The position numbers were made by a program, and so were the translations under genes. Under the pieces are notes generated by a model. The model was given only the letters and a program-made list of their open reading frames with translations, was not told the DNA's origin and searched no databases. A stretch of DNA of 64,000 nt from Pseudarthrobacter raffinosi (lineage in GTDB: Bacteria; Actinomycetota; Actinomycetes; Actinomycetales; Micrococcaceae): contig NZ_JAMXBH010000008.1 in the NCBI RefSeq assembly GCF_023913735.1, positions 62,001 to 126,000 on the forward strand, read 5' to 3'. Shown piece after piece: positions 17,413-26,604 of this stretch. Position 1 is the stretch's first letter; each line of letters starts with the position of its first letter.

Positions 17413-17441
17413 TTGACAACGTGATCCAGAGCACTCAGACT
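17413..17441 (+). promoter_or_regulatory. Possible promoter for the ABC importer operon
   Basis: TTGACA at 17413-17418, a 17-bp spacer and CAGACT at 17436-17441, giving a start about 50 bp before the ATG at 17496. The -35 is consensus but the -10 is weak. An alternative -10-like TAAAAT lies at 17393-17398. Confidence 0.35.
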
Positions 17442-17495
17442 GGATTCAGATTTAACAGCAGCCATGTCGCGCTACTAGCCAGGAGAACTACTCAG

Positions 17496-18494
17496 ATGTT
17501 GCTAACCACCAGGACCAAGTTGGTCACCATGATGCTTTTGGCAGTTACCGGCACCGTCGCCGGTTGTGGCGCAGAAGCCGGCACCGCAGAGCCCAATAAT
17601 GAACGATCGGTAATCAAGGTTGTCCAGCCAAGTGCGGCCTCCGATAACCTGGCCTTCCTTCTGGGAGAGCAGAACGGTGTCTTTGAGAAAAAGGGCATCG
17701 ATATCGAGTTCATATCCGCTCCTCAAGTTGGCGCCAACCAGGTAGCCTCACTCTTGAACGGGCAGTTGGATGTTGGGATTGGCTCAGTGACGAGCACTCT
17801 GTCAGCAGTCGGCAAGGGGCTTCAGGTTCAGGTAGTCAGCGGCGTGGCTGCGGACAACGAGGTAAATGGACGTACCCTTTACGAGGCCATCGCCAAGCCG
17901 GATACGACTATTTCCTCGTTCAAAGACCTTGAAGGAAAGACTGTCGCTCTCAATTCGCTGAAGAGCACCTGGCAGGCCGCGATGGATGAGGCCATCACCC
18001 TTGATGGCGGGGACCCGCAGAAGGTCAATTACGTCCAGCTGACATTCCCGAATCAGGTGACGGCCCTCAAAGAAGGCCATGTGGATGCTATTTTCACTAC
18101 CCAACCGTTCGCCACCCAGCTCATCTCCACCGGTTTCAAACGGCTGGGTGATCCGCAGGCGCTGGCGATGAAGGACAAACAAAGTGTCGCGACGATAATG
18201 CAGATGTCGACTGCCTTTATCGAAAAGAACCCGGAAGCTGTCAAGAAGTTCGTAGCGGCCATGCAGGAGTCATCCGACTTCGCGAACGCCAACCCGGAAG
18301 CCATCAAGGACCTGGCGGTGAAGCAAGCCGGAGCCTCCGGTGAGACGGCTCAAGCCATCAAAGACTCGCCGTTCCCGCACTACACCAGCGAAATCACGGC
18401 ACAGAATCTTGATTCCTGGGCTAGTCTGCTCGTGAAGTACGGCTACGAAAAGCAGGTCCCATCTTCCGATGACATCCTGTGGACTTCGAAGTAG
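17496..18494 (+). CDS. ABC importer substrate-binding lipoprotein (SsuA/TauA/NMT1 type)
   Basis: 332 residues from the ATG at 17496, preceded by CCAGGAGAAC; the frame extends upstream to 17421 but the signal peptide begins here. The signal sequence runs to the lipobox VAGC (Cys about residue 25), so the mature protein is membrane-anchored. The body fits the periplasmic-binding fold for alkanesulfonate, taurine, nitrate or aromatic-acid uptake (AFLLGEQNGVFEKKGIDIEF, LLNGQLDVGIGS, LEGKTVALNS, VDAIFTTQPFA). It is followed by two permeases and an ATPase. The substrate is probably an organic acid used by this island. Confidence 0.9.
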   Translation: MLLTTRTKLVTMMLLAVTGTVAGCGAEAGTAEPNNERSVIKVVQPSAASDNLAFLLGEQNGVFEKKGIDIEFISAPQVGANQVASLLNGQLDVGIGSVTSTLSAVGKGLQVQVVSGVAADNEVNGRTLYEAIAKPDTTISSFKDLEGKTVALNSLKSTWQAAMDEAITLDGGDPQKVNYVQLTFPNQVTALKEGHVDAIFTTQPFATQLISTGFKRLGDPQALAMKDKQSVATIMQMSTAFIEKNPEAVKKFVAAMQESSDFANANPEAIKDLAVKQAGASGETAQAIKDSPFPHYTSEITAQNLDSWASLLVKYGYEKQVPSSDDILWTSK

Positions 18495-18508
18495 GGAACG
18501 CGGCAACC

Positions 18509-19378
18509 ATGACTACTACAGCCACGGCCCGAGAGGGAGGAAGAACGCAACCCGTAAAGTCAAAGAACAAGGAACACCCAGGTTCATCACGCAGGGCGGA
18601 CAACCGCCAGCGCAGCATCCGCCGGGTGCTGATTCCCACTGGAACAACCCTCACCCTCCTGGTTCTTTGGGAAGTATTGACACGGTCCGGTGTTCTTCCC
18701 GCAGAGGTCTCCCAACCAACAACGATCTTCGCTTGGCTTTGGGGGCAGGTTGGCGAGCCATTCCTTTGGCAGAGCATTGGACACACTCTGCAACACGCGG
18801 CAGTAGGGCTGGTAATCGGCTCCGCTATCGGGATCGTTCTCGGTTTGGCGTTGGGCGAAATACTCATTCTGCGTCGCCTGCTCCAAGGAACACTGGAGTT
18901 CCTGCGGCCCGTGCCGGTTATCGTCTATCTGCCTCTCCTGATCTTGCTCTTTGGAGCAGTGGCCAAGACGGCCATCACACTGGTTGCTGTGGCCGTTGTA
19001 TGGCCCATGCTTTACCAGACCATGTACGGGGTTCGGGCCGTAGATCCACAACTTATTGACGCAAGCAGAATGTTCGGCCTGACTGCCCGTCAGCGGATGA
19101 AGAGCATCACGCTCCCGACGATTGCCCCCTTTCTGGCAACGGGGCTACGAATCGCGATGTCCTTGGCTCTGGTCGTATCGGTGGCCATCGAACTGATTGC
19201 CGGAGTGCCGGGCCTCGGATGGACGCTCACTCAATATCAGACCGCCGGAAACTACCCCGCAGTGTATGGAGTGATTATGATCGCCGGCGCACTGAGCCTC
19301 ATTCTCAACCAGTTGCTCGTCCGAGGCGAGCGACGGATGCTTCACTGGCATGTGTCCTACAGGGGTATAACAAAATGA
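18509..19378 (+). CDS. ABC importer permease (SsuC-type), first subunit
   Basis: 289 residues from the ATG at 18509, after AGGGAACG; a GTG at 18479 inside the lipoprotein gene is less likely. After a basic, Ser-rich cytoplasmic N-terminus of about 45 residues come five to six membrane segments. The EAA loop reads IDASRMFGLTARQRMKSITLPTIAPF near residue 185. It pairs with the second permease as a heterodimer. Its end overlaps the next gene by ATGA. Confidence 0.88.
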   Translation: MTTTATAREGGRTQPVKSKNKEHPGSSRRADNRQRSIRRVLIPTGTTLTLLVLWEVLTRSGVLPAEVSQPTTIFAWLWGQVGEPFLWQSIGHTLQHAAVGLVIGSAIGIVLGLALGEILILRRLLQGTLEFLRPVPVIVYLPLLILLFGAVAKTAITLVAVAVVWPMLYQTMYGVRAVDPQLIDASRMFGLTARQRMKSITLPTIAPFLATGLRIAMSLALVVSVAIELIAGVPGLGWTLTQYQTAGNYPAVYGVIMIAGALSLILNQLLVRGERRMLHWHVSYRGITK

Positions 19379-20142
19379 ACACCGTACTTCGATCACCGTT
19401 TCTCCCTCTTCTCGTGCCTATCGCCATCATCGCCACTTGGTGGTTCGCTTCGGCAGGCTCAACATCAGTCTTTTTCCCCAGCCTGCAGGACATCCTCATC
19501 GCATTCCAGGAAACGTGGCTGTTCGCCCACTTCTGGTCCGATATCGTGCCTAGCGTGGTCCGGCTAATAGCGGGTTACATCATTGCCTGTCTCGCCGGCA
19601 TCGCTGTTGGACTGCTCCTCGGCCGGGTGCGGAGCCTGGATGCTGCGTTCCAACCGTCGGTCCAATTCGCCCGCGCGATTCCCGCAGTTGCATTGATCCC
19701 GGTTGCAATCCTGCTGTTCGGGATTGGCGACGTAGCGAAGATTGTTTTGATAGCGTTCTGCTGCTTCTTTCCTGTACTCCTCAACACAATAGACGGAGTC
19801 CGCAATGTAGAGTCCGGGCTCGAAGACGTCAGCCGCTCATTCAGGCTGACGCGGTGGCAACGAGCCGTTTCAGTGCAGTTACCATCGGCAATGCCGCAAA
19901 TTTTCGCCGGAATGCAGACATCACTGGGTTTTGCATTCATTTTGGGGATCGTTACCGAGATGACTGGATCGGCCAACGGAATCGGATTCATTACACTCGA
20001 GGCCCAGCAATCCTTCACCATCGACACCATGTGGTCTGGAATGTTACTGCTAGGAATCCTCGGCTCCCTCCTCAACGCACTATTCGTGCTCATTGAGCAC
20101 CGATCCCTCCGCTGGCACTACCAATCAAAGGCAGGACACTAA
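19375..20142 (+). CDS. ABC importer permease, second subunit
   Basis: 255 residues from the ATG at 19375, which overlaps the preceding stop; the longer frame from 19219 only overlaps the first permease. Six membrane segments are predicted. The EAA loop reads LEDVSRSFRLTRWQRAVSVQLPSAMPQIFAG. The stop overlaps the ATPase start (TAATG). Two different permease genes in one SsuABC-type system are typical of some aromatic or sulfonate importers. Confidence 0.88.
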   Translation: MNTVLRSPFLPLLVPIAIIATWWFASAGSTSVFFPSLQDILIAFQETWLFAHFWSDIVPSVVRLIAGYIIACLAGIAVGLLLGRVRSLDAAFQPSVQFARAIPAVALIPVAILLFGIGDVAKIVLIAFCCFFPVLLNTIDGVRNVESGLEDVSRSFRLTRWQRAVSVQLPSAMPQIFAGMQTSLGFAFILGIVTEMTGSANGIGFITLEAQQSFTIDTMWSGMLLLGILGSLLNALFVLIEHRSLRWHYQSKAGH

Positions 20143-20954
20143 TGCTTACCGTCAAGAACTTGAACAAGGTCTACTCGACAGGTGTGGAGGCCATTCGGGA
20201 CGTTAGCTTCGATGTCCGGGAAAACGAAATTGTCTGTCTCGTGGGGCCTTCCGGCGCCGGCAAAACAACACTCTTGCGGTGCCTCAGCGGCCTACTCGAC
20301 CGATCAGGCGGACTTGTTGCATTGGACGGACAGGCCGTCACAGAACCCCCACTGCGAATGGCGGCAGTTTTTCAGGACTACAGCCGGTCACTAATGCCCT
20401 GGTACACGGTCGAGCGCAACGTTGCCCTTCCCCTGAAGAACAAGTTCCCGTCCCCTGCTGATCGACGCGATAGAGTCAACGCTGCCCTGTCCGCCGTCGG
20501 GTTGGACGGCTTCGGTTCAAGTTATCCCTGGCAACTCTCGGGCGGTATGCAGCAACGCGTTGCCATCGCCAGAGCCATCGCGTACGAGCCTGAAGTTCTT
20601 GTTATGGATGAGCCCTTCGCCTCCGTCGACGCGCAGACCCGCGCAGACCTTGAAGACTTGGTTCTTAGCGTGCAGGCGAAGACCGGAACTTCCGTGCTCC
20701 TCGTCACCCACGACATCGACGAGGCCGTGTACCTCGCGGACCGCGTGGTCATTCTGTCGTCACGGCCCAGCCGGGTCCTCGACATCGTTGACGTTGATCT
20801 ACCCCGGCCGCGGGACCAGATTGAAACCAAAAGCCTTCCTCGCTTCGCCGAATACAGGTCCCACGTACTCAGGCTCGTGCGCGGTCTGGGCGAGGCCCAA
20901 GACTTTTCCGCAGCCACACTTATCCATAACGAGGAAAAGACCCGAAGCGTATGA
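20142..20954 (+). CDS. ABC importer ATP-binding protein (SsuB/TauB type)
   Basis: 270 residues. Walker A is GPSGAGKTTLL (about residue 32), the Q-loop lies in AAVFQDYSRSLMPW, the signature is LSGGMQQRVAIARA, Walker B is VLVMDEPFASVD and the switch His is in LLVTHDIDEA. It energises uptake with the two permeases and the lipoprotein. It overlaps the permease by 1 bp and the downstream amidohydrolase by ATGA, so import is coupled to catabolism. Confidence 0.92.
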   Translation: MLTVKNLNKVYSTGVEAIRDVSFDVRENEIVCLVGPSGAGKTTLLRCLSGLLDRSGGLVALDGQAVTEPPLRMAAVFQDYSRSLMPWYTVERNVALPLKNKFPSPADRRDRVNAALSAVGLDGFGSSYPWQLSGGMQQRVAIARAIAYEPEVLVMDEPFASVDAQTRADLEDLVLSVQAKTGTSVLLVTHDIDEAVYLADRVVILSSRPSRVLDIVDVDLPRPRDQIETKSLPRFAEYRSHVLRLVRGLGEAQDFSAATLIHNEEKTRSV

Positions 20955-21916
20955 CCGGAAAAGTAGACGTTCATCATCACTTCCGCCCCTCGGAAACCTA
21001 TGCAGCACGGGCTGGGTGGAGCCTTGACCGTGGACTAGAAGAGATGGACGAGAACGGCATCGACCTTGCAATCGGTTATGCCGGCCCGGTTGCTGCCAGC
21101 GACGGCCGTGCCGGCGGCGGCGCAAGTCAAGCCAGGAGAATCAACGAGTTCAGCGCCGAAATTGTGAGAAAGCACCCTGGACGGTTCGGAATGTTCGCAT
21201 CACTGCCGATGCTCGACCCAGAGGCATCCTTGCAAGAAATAGCATATGCAGCCGACGAGCTCGGGGCAGACGGATTTGGTGTCTCTACCAGTTACGGCAA
21301 CGCCTGGTTAGGTGACACGAGGTTCACTCCAGTTCTGGAGGAGCTGAACCGGCGCGGAAGCATTCTTTACGTGCACCCCGTCGACTCAGGATGCGCAACC
21401 CACGGGTACGAATCAGGCACCATCACCGGCCCTTGGTTGGAATGGCCTACCAACACCGCCCGAACCATTCTCAGCCTTATGGTCAATCACGTTATCCGGG
21501 ATCTACCTGACATCCGTTTCGTGTTCTGTCATGCCGGCGGGGTGATGCCCATGGTCGTAAACCGGATTGCTGGTTTCACGGGATGGCCTGTAATCGGACC
21601 GGAGCGCCTAAAGGAAATCATCCCTGACGGCATCGGATCTCAATTCGCCCGACTGTACTTCGACATGGCACAGGCTCTTGCCCCGGAGACTTTCCAGATA
21701 CTGCAGGAACTGGTGCCCACGTCACACCTGATGTTCGGCACGGACTGGGACAACTTCCCCATGAGCCACAGCGTAGAACGTCTGGAAGCACTACACCTCG
21801 ACCCCGAGTCCTACGAGGCCGTCGCAGGCGGAAATGCACGCCTCCTTTTTGGGCGGCACAGCTTAGCCGCAATGCCAGTGCCACCACATGAACAGGACCG
21901 ACAAGATGTCGTGTGA
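20951..21916 (+). CDS. Amidohydrolase-2 (ACMSD-like) enzyme
   Basis: 321 residues. Metal and active-site motifs: VDVHHHFRP at the N-terminus, ILYVHPVD near residue 137, FVFCHAGGVMPMV near residue 195 and LMFGTDWDNFP near residue 262. It is the third amidohydrolase-2 enzyme in the island and is translationally coupled to the importer ATPase, so the imported compound or its first metabolite is probably its substrate. The family includes decarboxylases, hydratases and lactonases, so the reaction remains open. Confidence 0.85.
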   Translation: MTGKVDVHHHFRPSETYAARAGWSLDRGLEEMDENGIDLAIGYAGPVAASDGRAGGGASQARRINEFSAEIVRKHPGRFGMFASLPMLDPEASLQEIAYAADELGADGFGVSTSYGNAWLGDTRFTPVLEELNRRGSILYVHPVDSGCATHGYESGTITGPWLEWPTNTARTILSLMVNHVIRDLPDIRFVFCHAGGVMPMVVNRIAGFTGWPVIGPERLKEIIPDGIGSQFARLYFDMAQALAPETFQILQELVPTSHLMFGTDWDNFPMSHSVERLEALHLDPESYEAVAGGNARLLFGRHSLAAMPVPPHEQDRQDVV

Positions 21917-22106
21917 AATCGGACATCATGGGTCCGTTCGTAATCGCGATGGGCAGGGTCCTGGTGGAAAGTCCCGCTCACTGCCCAGGGCCATAAACAC
22001 TGCAACACCGAAATGACCCTCCCCCTGACCATACAAAATCTTGGCTGCCAGCCATCTCCGCGTGGCAGATCCAGTGGCATACGAGCAACACCTGAAGGGA
22101 GATGAC

Positions 22107-22391
22107 TTGAATCAAAAAAACAGTTCCAGCCTGCCCGGCGCCATGGAAATCGGGATTCGGATGCATAATCTGTCCGACAATCGAGGCAAACCGCGTCTAA
22201 TACAGCAGTGGCAGTATCTGTGGCGACAAGATTTCGTCGAGCTTAGGCACGGCGCAAAGGTAACCGAAGCCGGGTGGATCGACGACGTCAACGCAGCCGG
22301 GTCGATCGTATGGATACAGCTAGTCAGCGGCAAGGGCAGAATCTTGATACACCGCAACGACGGAATCGACCTCTGGCGGATTGAAAGCTAA
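22107..22391 (+). CDS. Hypothetical 94-residue protein
   Basis: I do not recognise this family. The TTG at 22107 is preceded at 5 bases by AAGGGAG, the best ribosome site in the frame; an ATG at 22143 is the alternative. The C-terminal part has alternating polar and hydrophobic stretches (LIQQWQYLWRQDFVELR, AGWIDDVN, IVWIQLVSGKGRILIHRNDGIDLWRI), suggesting a small beta-barrel-like domain. It sits between the amidohydrolase and the thiolase, 190 bp after the former. Confidence 0.6.
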   Translation: MNQKNSSSLPGAMEIGIRMHNLSDNRGKPRLIQQWQYLWRQDFVELRHGAKVTEAGWIDDVNAAGSIVWIQLVSGKGRILIHRNDGIDLWRIES

Positions 22392-22560
22392 ATTTCTTGA
22401 ACGCCCGCACAAGGCTGCAGGTGCCGAGAAACCGAAGCGGTTATCGGTTCCGACGACGTAGTAGCGCTGAACGTCTTCACCCACCGCAGCACCCCGTCGC
22501 CAACCAGACCAAACACACACTGCACAGTGGACGTCCGCGTCAGCGCGGAGGTTACAAACC

Positions 22561-22767
22561 ATGAGGACCCGTGATGATATGGAAGCCACCGCAGCAGCCG
22601 CAGTCGAAGCCAGCCAGGACATGAATTTTGGGACAGGATTGCTGGCACTTGCAGCCAACGACCTGCTCGATATGGCGCCCTTGCCCTTTGGAAGTGACAT
22701 GAATGCCCACCTGTTCAATGCCGGCACGTCAGTGATCTCGTCTCAGACGGCAGGAGCAGGAGCATGA
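22561..22767 (+). CDS. Short open frame coupled to the thiolase gene
   Basis: 68 codons. The ATG is preceded by GCGGAGG at about 9 bases and the stop overlaps the thiolase start (ATGA), so it looks translated. The sequence is Ala-rich and low in complexity (MEATAAAAVEASQDMNFG, LLALAANDLLDMAPLPFG) with no recognised domain. It could be a leader peptide or the tail of an eroded gene. Confidence 0.4.
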   Translation: MRTRDDMEATAAAAVEASQDMNFGTGLLALAANDLLDMAPLPFGSDMNAHLFNAGTSVISSQTAGAGA

Positions 22768-23933
22768 GCGCGCTTATTGTCGGCTACGCCAGGACACCGT
22801 TTTCACGATTCAACGGCCGTTTCGCTTCTGTTCCCGCTGTAAACCTGGGCGCTCATGCCATCACCGCTGCGCTCAGGCGTGCAGGTGTTGACCCGGCCGA
22901 AGTCCAGAGCATAATCGCCGGGCACGTACTGCAGGGCGGGACTGGCCAGAACCCTGCTCGGCAATCCGCTGTAGCTGCCGGCATTCCATTGAACGCACCA
23001 GCACTGACGCTGAATGCAGTATGTCTGTCGGGTATGGAAGCCGTCGTCGCTGCCGAGCGCTTAATAGACAGAGGTGAGGCAGACGTCGTCGTAGCTCTGG
23101 GACAAGAATCAATGTCGATGGCCCCCCATGTGTTCAACGCTCGGGCCGGGCAGAAATATGGCGGCCTGGGGGTCGTGGATACACTGGAGTTCGACGGTCT
23201 GACGGACGCCTTTGAACGTCGCTCGATGGGTATGTCCACAGAAGACGGAAACGCCGGCTACGGACTGGACCGAGGCAGCCAGGATGCTTGGGCCGCCCTT
23301 TCACACCAGCGCGCCGCAGCCCACATTGCTTTCCATTCCGAAGAAATCGCACCATACACGCTGCCTTCGCGCGCCGGAGATGACCTCATTGCAGATGACG
23401 ATGGAGTACGCAAAGGGACGACCATCGATTCACTCAGCAAGCTCCGCCCTGCCTTCAGCAAAGAAGGGACTATCACCGCAGGAAACTCCTCGCAGATCAC
23501 AGATGGGGCCGCGGCGGTGGTTCTGGTGAGCCGCGCGGCCGCCGAACGGTTGGGACTGTCTCCCATCGCCGTGGTGGAATCCCACGCGCTGGTGGCCGGA
23601 CCCGACGTACGGCTCCACGACCAACCCGCGAACGCCATCCTGGCCGCACTCAAAAAAACCAACACCCGCGTCGATGAGCTGGTAGCGGTGGAAATCAACG
23701 AGGCATTCGCTGCCGTGGCCGTCCGATCCGTCCACACACTCGGAGTCAGTCCGGATATCGTCAACACACGCGGTGGCGCGATTGCCCTCGGACACCCCAT
23801 CGGAGCTTCAGGCGCACGCATGGTCGGGACACTGGCACGGCAACTTGCCGAGCTGGGGCCGGGAAAGTTTGGTGCTGCCGGAATCTGCGGCGGGGGCGGG
23901 CAGGGCTCGGCAGTCATACTCAGATCCATTTAG
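22764..23933 (+). CDS. Thiolase (acetyl-CoA C-acyltransferase)
   Basis: 389 residues, ATG after GCAGGAGCAGGAGC. The three thiolase motifs are present: acyl-accepting Cys in LNAVCLSGMEAV near residue 90, NEAFAAVAV with GHPIGASGARMVG (His near 350) and the C-terminal CGGGGQGSAVIL. It cleaves or forms beta-ketoacyl-CoA. In this setting it may complete breakdown of a CoA-bound ring-fission product such as 3-oxoadipyl-CoA or a shorter homologue. Confidence 0.92.
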   Translation: MSALIVGYARTPFSRFNGRFASVPAVNLGAHAITAALRRAGVDPAEVQSIIAGHVLQGGTGQNPARQSAVAAGIPLNAPALTLNAVCLSGMEAVVAAERLIDRGEADVVVALGQESMSMAPHVFNARAGQKYGGLGVVDTLEFDGLTDAFERRSMGMSTEDGNAGYGLDRGSQDAWAALSHQRAAAHIAFHSEEIAPYTLPSRAGDDLIADDDGVRKGTTIDSLSKLRPAFSKEGTITAGNSSQITDGAAAVVLVSRAAAERLGLSPIAVVESHALVAGPDVRLHDQPANAILAALKKTNTRVDELVAVEINEAFAAVAVRSVHTLGVSPDIVNTRGGAIALGHPIGASGARMVGTLARQLAELGPGKFGAAGICGGGGQGSAVILRSI

Positions 23934-24149
23934 GACGATGCAAGCTTGCCCGAAACACACCTAAGTTCTAGGCCCCAAGATCTTCATACTCCCGGCGCTG
24001 GCACGCGGAATCGCAACACCCCACCCGAAATACGGGGCCAGCGCCGGGCTTAGGGGACGCAGCGGGCGGTTCCGCCCTGGGGTCGGGCACGCTTACCGGA
24101 GAGATCCTGGGGCTAGTTCCGTTTCCCAGCTTGAGCTGCGGGTTGGAGC

Positions 24150-24465
24150 CCGTGTTGGTTTCATGCATTATCCGCATGACGGCGTCGTGGTCTCGCCGTT
24201 CCATGGCGTCTGCCATTCCCTCATACAGTTCAAATCTGCATCGGGGAGGGGCAGTCCGGTGCAGCCGGCAGAGTAACGGCGTGCTGTTCGAGAACTTCCA
24301 GCAGCCTGAGGAAGACCGTCCGCGGCACAACGTTCGGGGAGATGCCTCCAATTCCTTCCGCATTTCCAGGATGTCGGCCGCCGACGAGGGCAGCAGGGCA
24401 TCTTCAAGTATCAGGGGATCCAGTGCATTCCGCATGCGTAGCGAACTGCCCAGCGAAACCCTCCA
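24150..24465 (-). pseudogene. Remnant of a GntR/FadR (FCD) regulator
   Basis: Minus-strand fragments resemble an FCD regulator: LRMRNALDPLILEDALL followed by ADILEMRKELE (start of the effector domain), and later LYEGMADAMERRDHDAVMRIMHE (last FCD helix). The middle is out of frame and the winged-helix N-terminus is missing because the region runs into the divergent leuC start. It was probably the former regulator of the thiolase/leuCD group. Confidence 0.5.
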
Positions 24466-24529
24466 GCGCCACGCCTGATCGGCCCTTAACGACTTTTCCG
24501 ACCGGAATCTACTGAATCGAGACCCATTC

Positions 24530-25948
24530 ATGGGCTACACCCTTGCCGAAAAAGTGTGGCATTCCCACACCGTCCGCCACGAGGACGGCAAACCTGACCT
24601 TCTTTACATCGACCTGCATCTCGTCAACGAGGTGACCAGCCCCCAGGCTTTCGAAGGCTTGCGGCTCGCCGGCCGCACCGTTCGTCGACCTGATCTGACT
24701 TTGGCCATGGAAGACCATAACGTCCCCACTATCGGGATCGACAAGCCGATCGTCGACCTCACGTCGCGGCTCCAGGTTCAGACCCTGCGTGAAAACTGCG
24801 CGGCTTTCCGTATCAAACTCTTTAACATGGGCACCAAGGACCAGGGCATTGTCCACGTCGTCGGCCCCCAATTGGGCCTCACTCAGCCGGGGATGACGAT
24901 CGTCTGCGGAGATTCGCACACCTCCACCCACGGTGCCTTCGGAGCCTTGGCCTTCGGAATTGGCACCAGTGAAGCGGAACATGTTCTTGCCACACAGACC
25001 CTGCCCCTTCAACCGTTTAAGACCATGGCCGTCAACATTGAAGGAAAGCTGACTCCCGGGGTCACATCCAAGGACGTCATTTTGGCCCTGATCGCCCAAA
25101 TAGGTACCGGCGGCGGCCAAGGATACGTTCTCGAGTACCGCGGCTAAGCCATCAAAGAGATGTCCATGGAAGCGCGGATGACGGTCTGCAATATGTCTGT
25201 GGAAGCGGGCGCACGCGCGGGGCTGATGGCTCCCGACGACAAAACCCTTGAGTACCTCAGGGGTAAACCCCACGCGCCGGACGAGGCGGAATGGGCGTCA
25301 GCGTCCGACTATTGGCTCTCCCTGGCGAGCGACACGGACGCGGTGTACGACGCCGAAGTGACCTTGGACGCCGCACTGATCTCGCCGTTCGTCACATGGG
25401 GTACGAACCCCGGACAGGCTGTGCCGATCTCAGGCAGCGTCCCCGATCCCGAAGACTTCCCGGAAGAACGTGACAGGTCCGCTGCCAAGAAGTCACTGGC
25501 CTACATGGGCCTGGCACCCGGGACGCCCATGAGGGAGATCCTCGTTGACGTGGTCTTCCTCGGCTCCTGCACCAACGGCCGCATCGAGGACCTGCGAGCT
25601 GCAGCAACCGTTCTCGCCGGACAGCGGATCAAAGAGGGTCTGCAGATGCTGGTGGTTCCTGGTTCCATGATGGTGAAGGCCCAAGCGGAAAAGGAAGGAA
25701 TCCATCAGATCTTTCTTGATGCGGGGGCGGAATGGCGCTTCGCGGGCTGTTCGATGTGCCTGGGAATGAACCCGGACCAAGTACCAGTTGGCAAACGCTG
25801 CGTATCAACATCCAACCGGAACTTTGAAGGCCGCCAAGGGCCACGCAGCATGACGCATCTAGTCTCACCGCCAGTAGCCGCCGCGTCCGCTATCCGGGGA
25901 ACAATCTCGACACCAGCCGATCTGATGACCGCCGGAACAGGAAACTAG
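24530..25948 (+). pseudogene. leuC: LeuC-like hydro-lyase large subunit interrupted by an in-frame stop
   Basis: The reading frame is continuous from 24530 to 25948 except for TAA at 25145-25147. The stop lies in [24 protein letters not shown], where the family has RGSAI; a single C-to-A change in TCA would create it. Otherwise it is full length (472 codons) with the [4Fe-4S] cysteines in FLGSCTNGR and [12 protein letters not shown], and [22 protein letters not shown]. LeuCD isomerises isopropylmalate, and paralogues hydrate citraconate or similar acids. The catabolic setting suggests a paralogue. Either the gene is dead, or readthrough or reinitiation at 25160 yields two halves. Confidence 0.85.
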
Positions 25949-25949
25949 C

Positions 25950-26537
25950 ATGCAGAAGTTCACAGCGCACACAGGTGTGGCCATGCCGCTCAAACAGACC
26001 AACGTGGATACCGATCAAATCATCCCGTCCAAGTTCCTGAAGCGGATCGGTAGAACAGGGTTTCAGGATGCCCTTTTCGCGGACCTGCGTGGCCATGACC
26101 AATTTCCACTCGACATGCCGGAATTCTCCGGCGCATCGGTCCTGGTCGCCGGTGCGGATTTTGGCACGGGGTCATCCCGGGAACACGCCGTCTGGGCACT
26201 GATGGACCATGGCTTCAAAGTCGTCATCTCACCAAGATTCGCCGACATCTTCCGCGGAAACTGCGGTAAGGCCGGCCTGGTGGCTGCCCAGCTAAACCAG
26301 GAAGAGGTCGAGGAAATCTGGAGAGCCATTGACACGCATCCAGGACTCCAAATCACAGTCAATCTCGCATACCAGAGAATTATCTGCGCAGAACGCGAAT
26401 ACACCTTTGACATCGACAACTACGTGAAGTGGCGGCTCTTGCAGGGTCTTGACGACATCGACCTGACAGAACTAGCTGCCGCCGCCATCGAGTCATTCGA
26501 AGCCCAGCGACCAAACTTCCTCCCAACGACACGGTAG
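25950..26537 (+). CDS. leuD: LeuD-like hydro-lyase small subunit
   Basis: 195 residues. The swivelling-domain motif GADFGTGSSREHAVWAL lies near residue 68, and the opening VAMPLKQTNVDTDQIIPSKFLKR is typical of LeuD. The ATG follows the leuC stop after one base, so the two subunits form an operon. With LeuC it makes a heterodimeric isopropylmalate-isomerase-type enzyme. It is intact although its partner carries a nonsense codon. Its setting among aromatic genes suggests a specialised substrate rather than leucine synthesis. Confidence 0.9.
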   Translation: MQKFTAHTGVAMPLKQTNVDTDQIIPSKFLKRIGRTGFQDALFADLRGHDQFPLDMPEFSGASVLVAGADFGTGSSREHAVWALMDHGFKVVISPRFADIFRGNCGKAGLVAAQLNQEEVEEIWRAIDTHPGLQITVNLAYQRIICAEREYTFDIDNYVKWRLLQGLDDIDLTELAAAAIESFEAQRPNFLPTTR

Positions 26538-26604
26538 CGCTACCGCCCACCCAACGGAGCCCGCAACAAATATTCTGTCGAACCGCACAAGAGTAGGAGC
26601 CACT

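Noticed and set aside
22388..22727. Minus-strand frames between the 94-residue gene and the thiolase
   Set aside because: No domain and they oppose a frame with a good ribosome site coupled to the thiolase.
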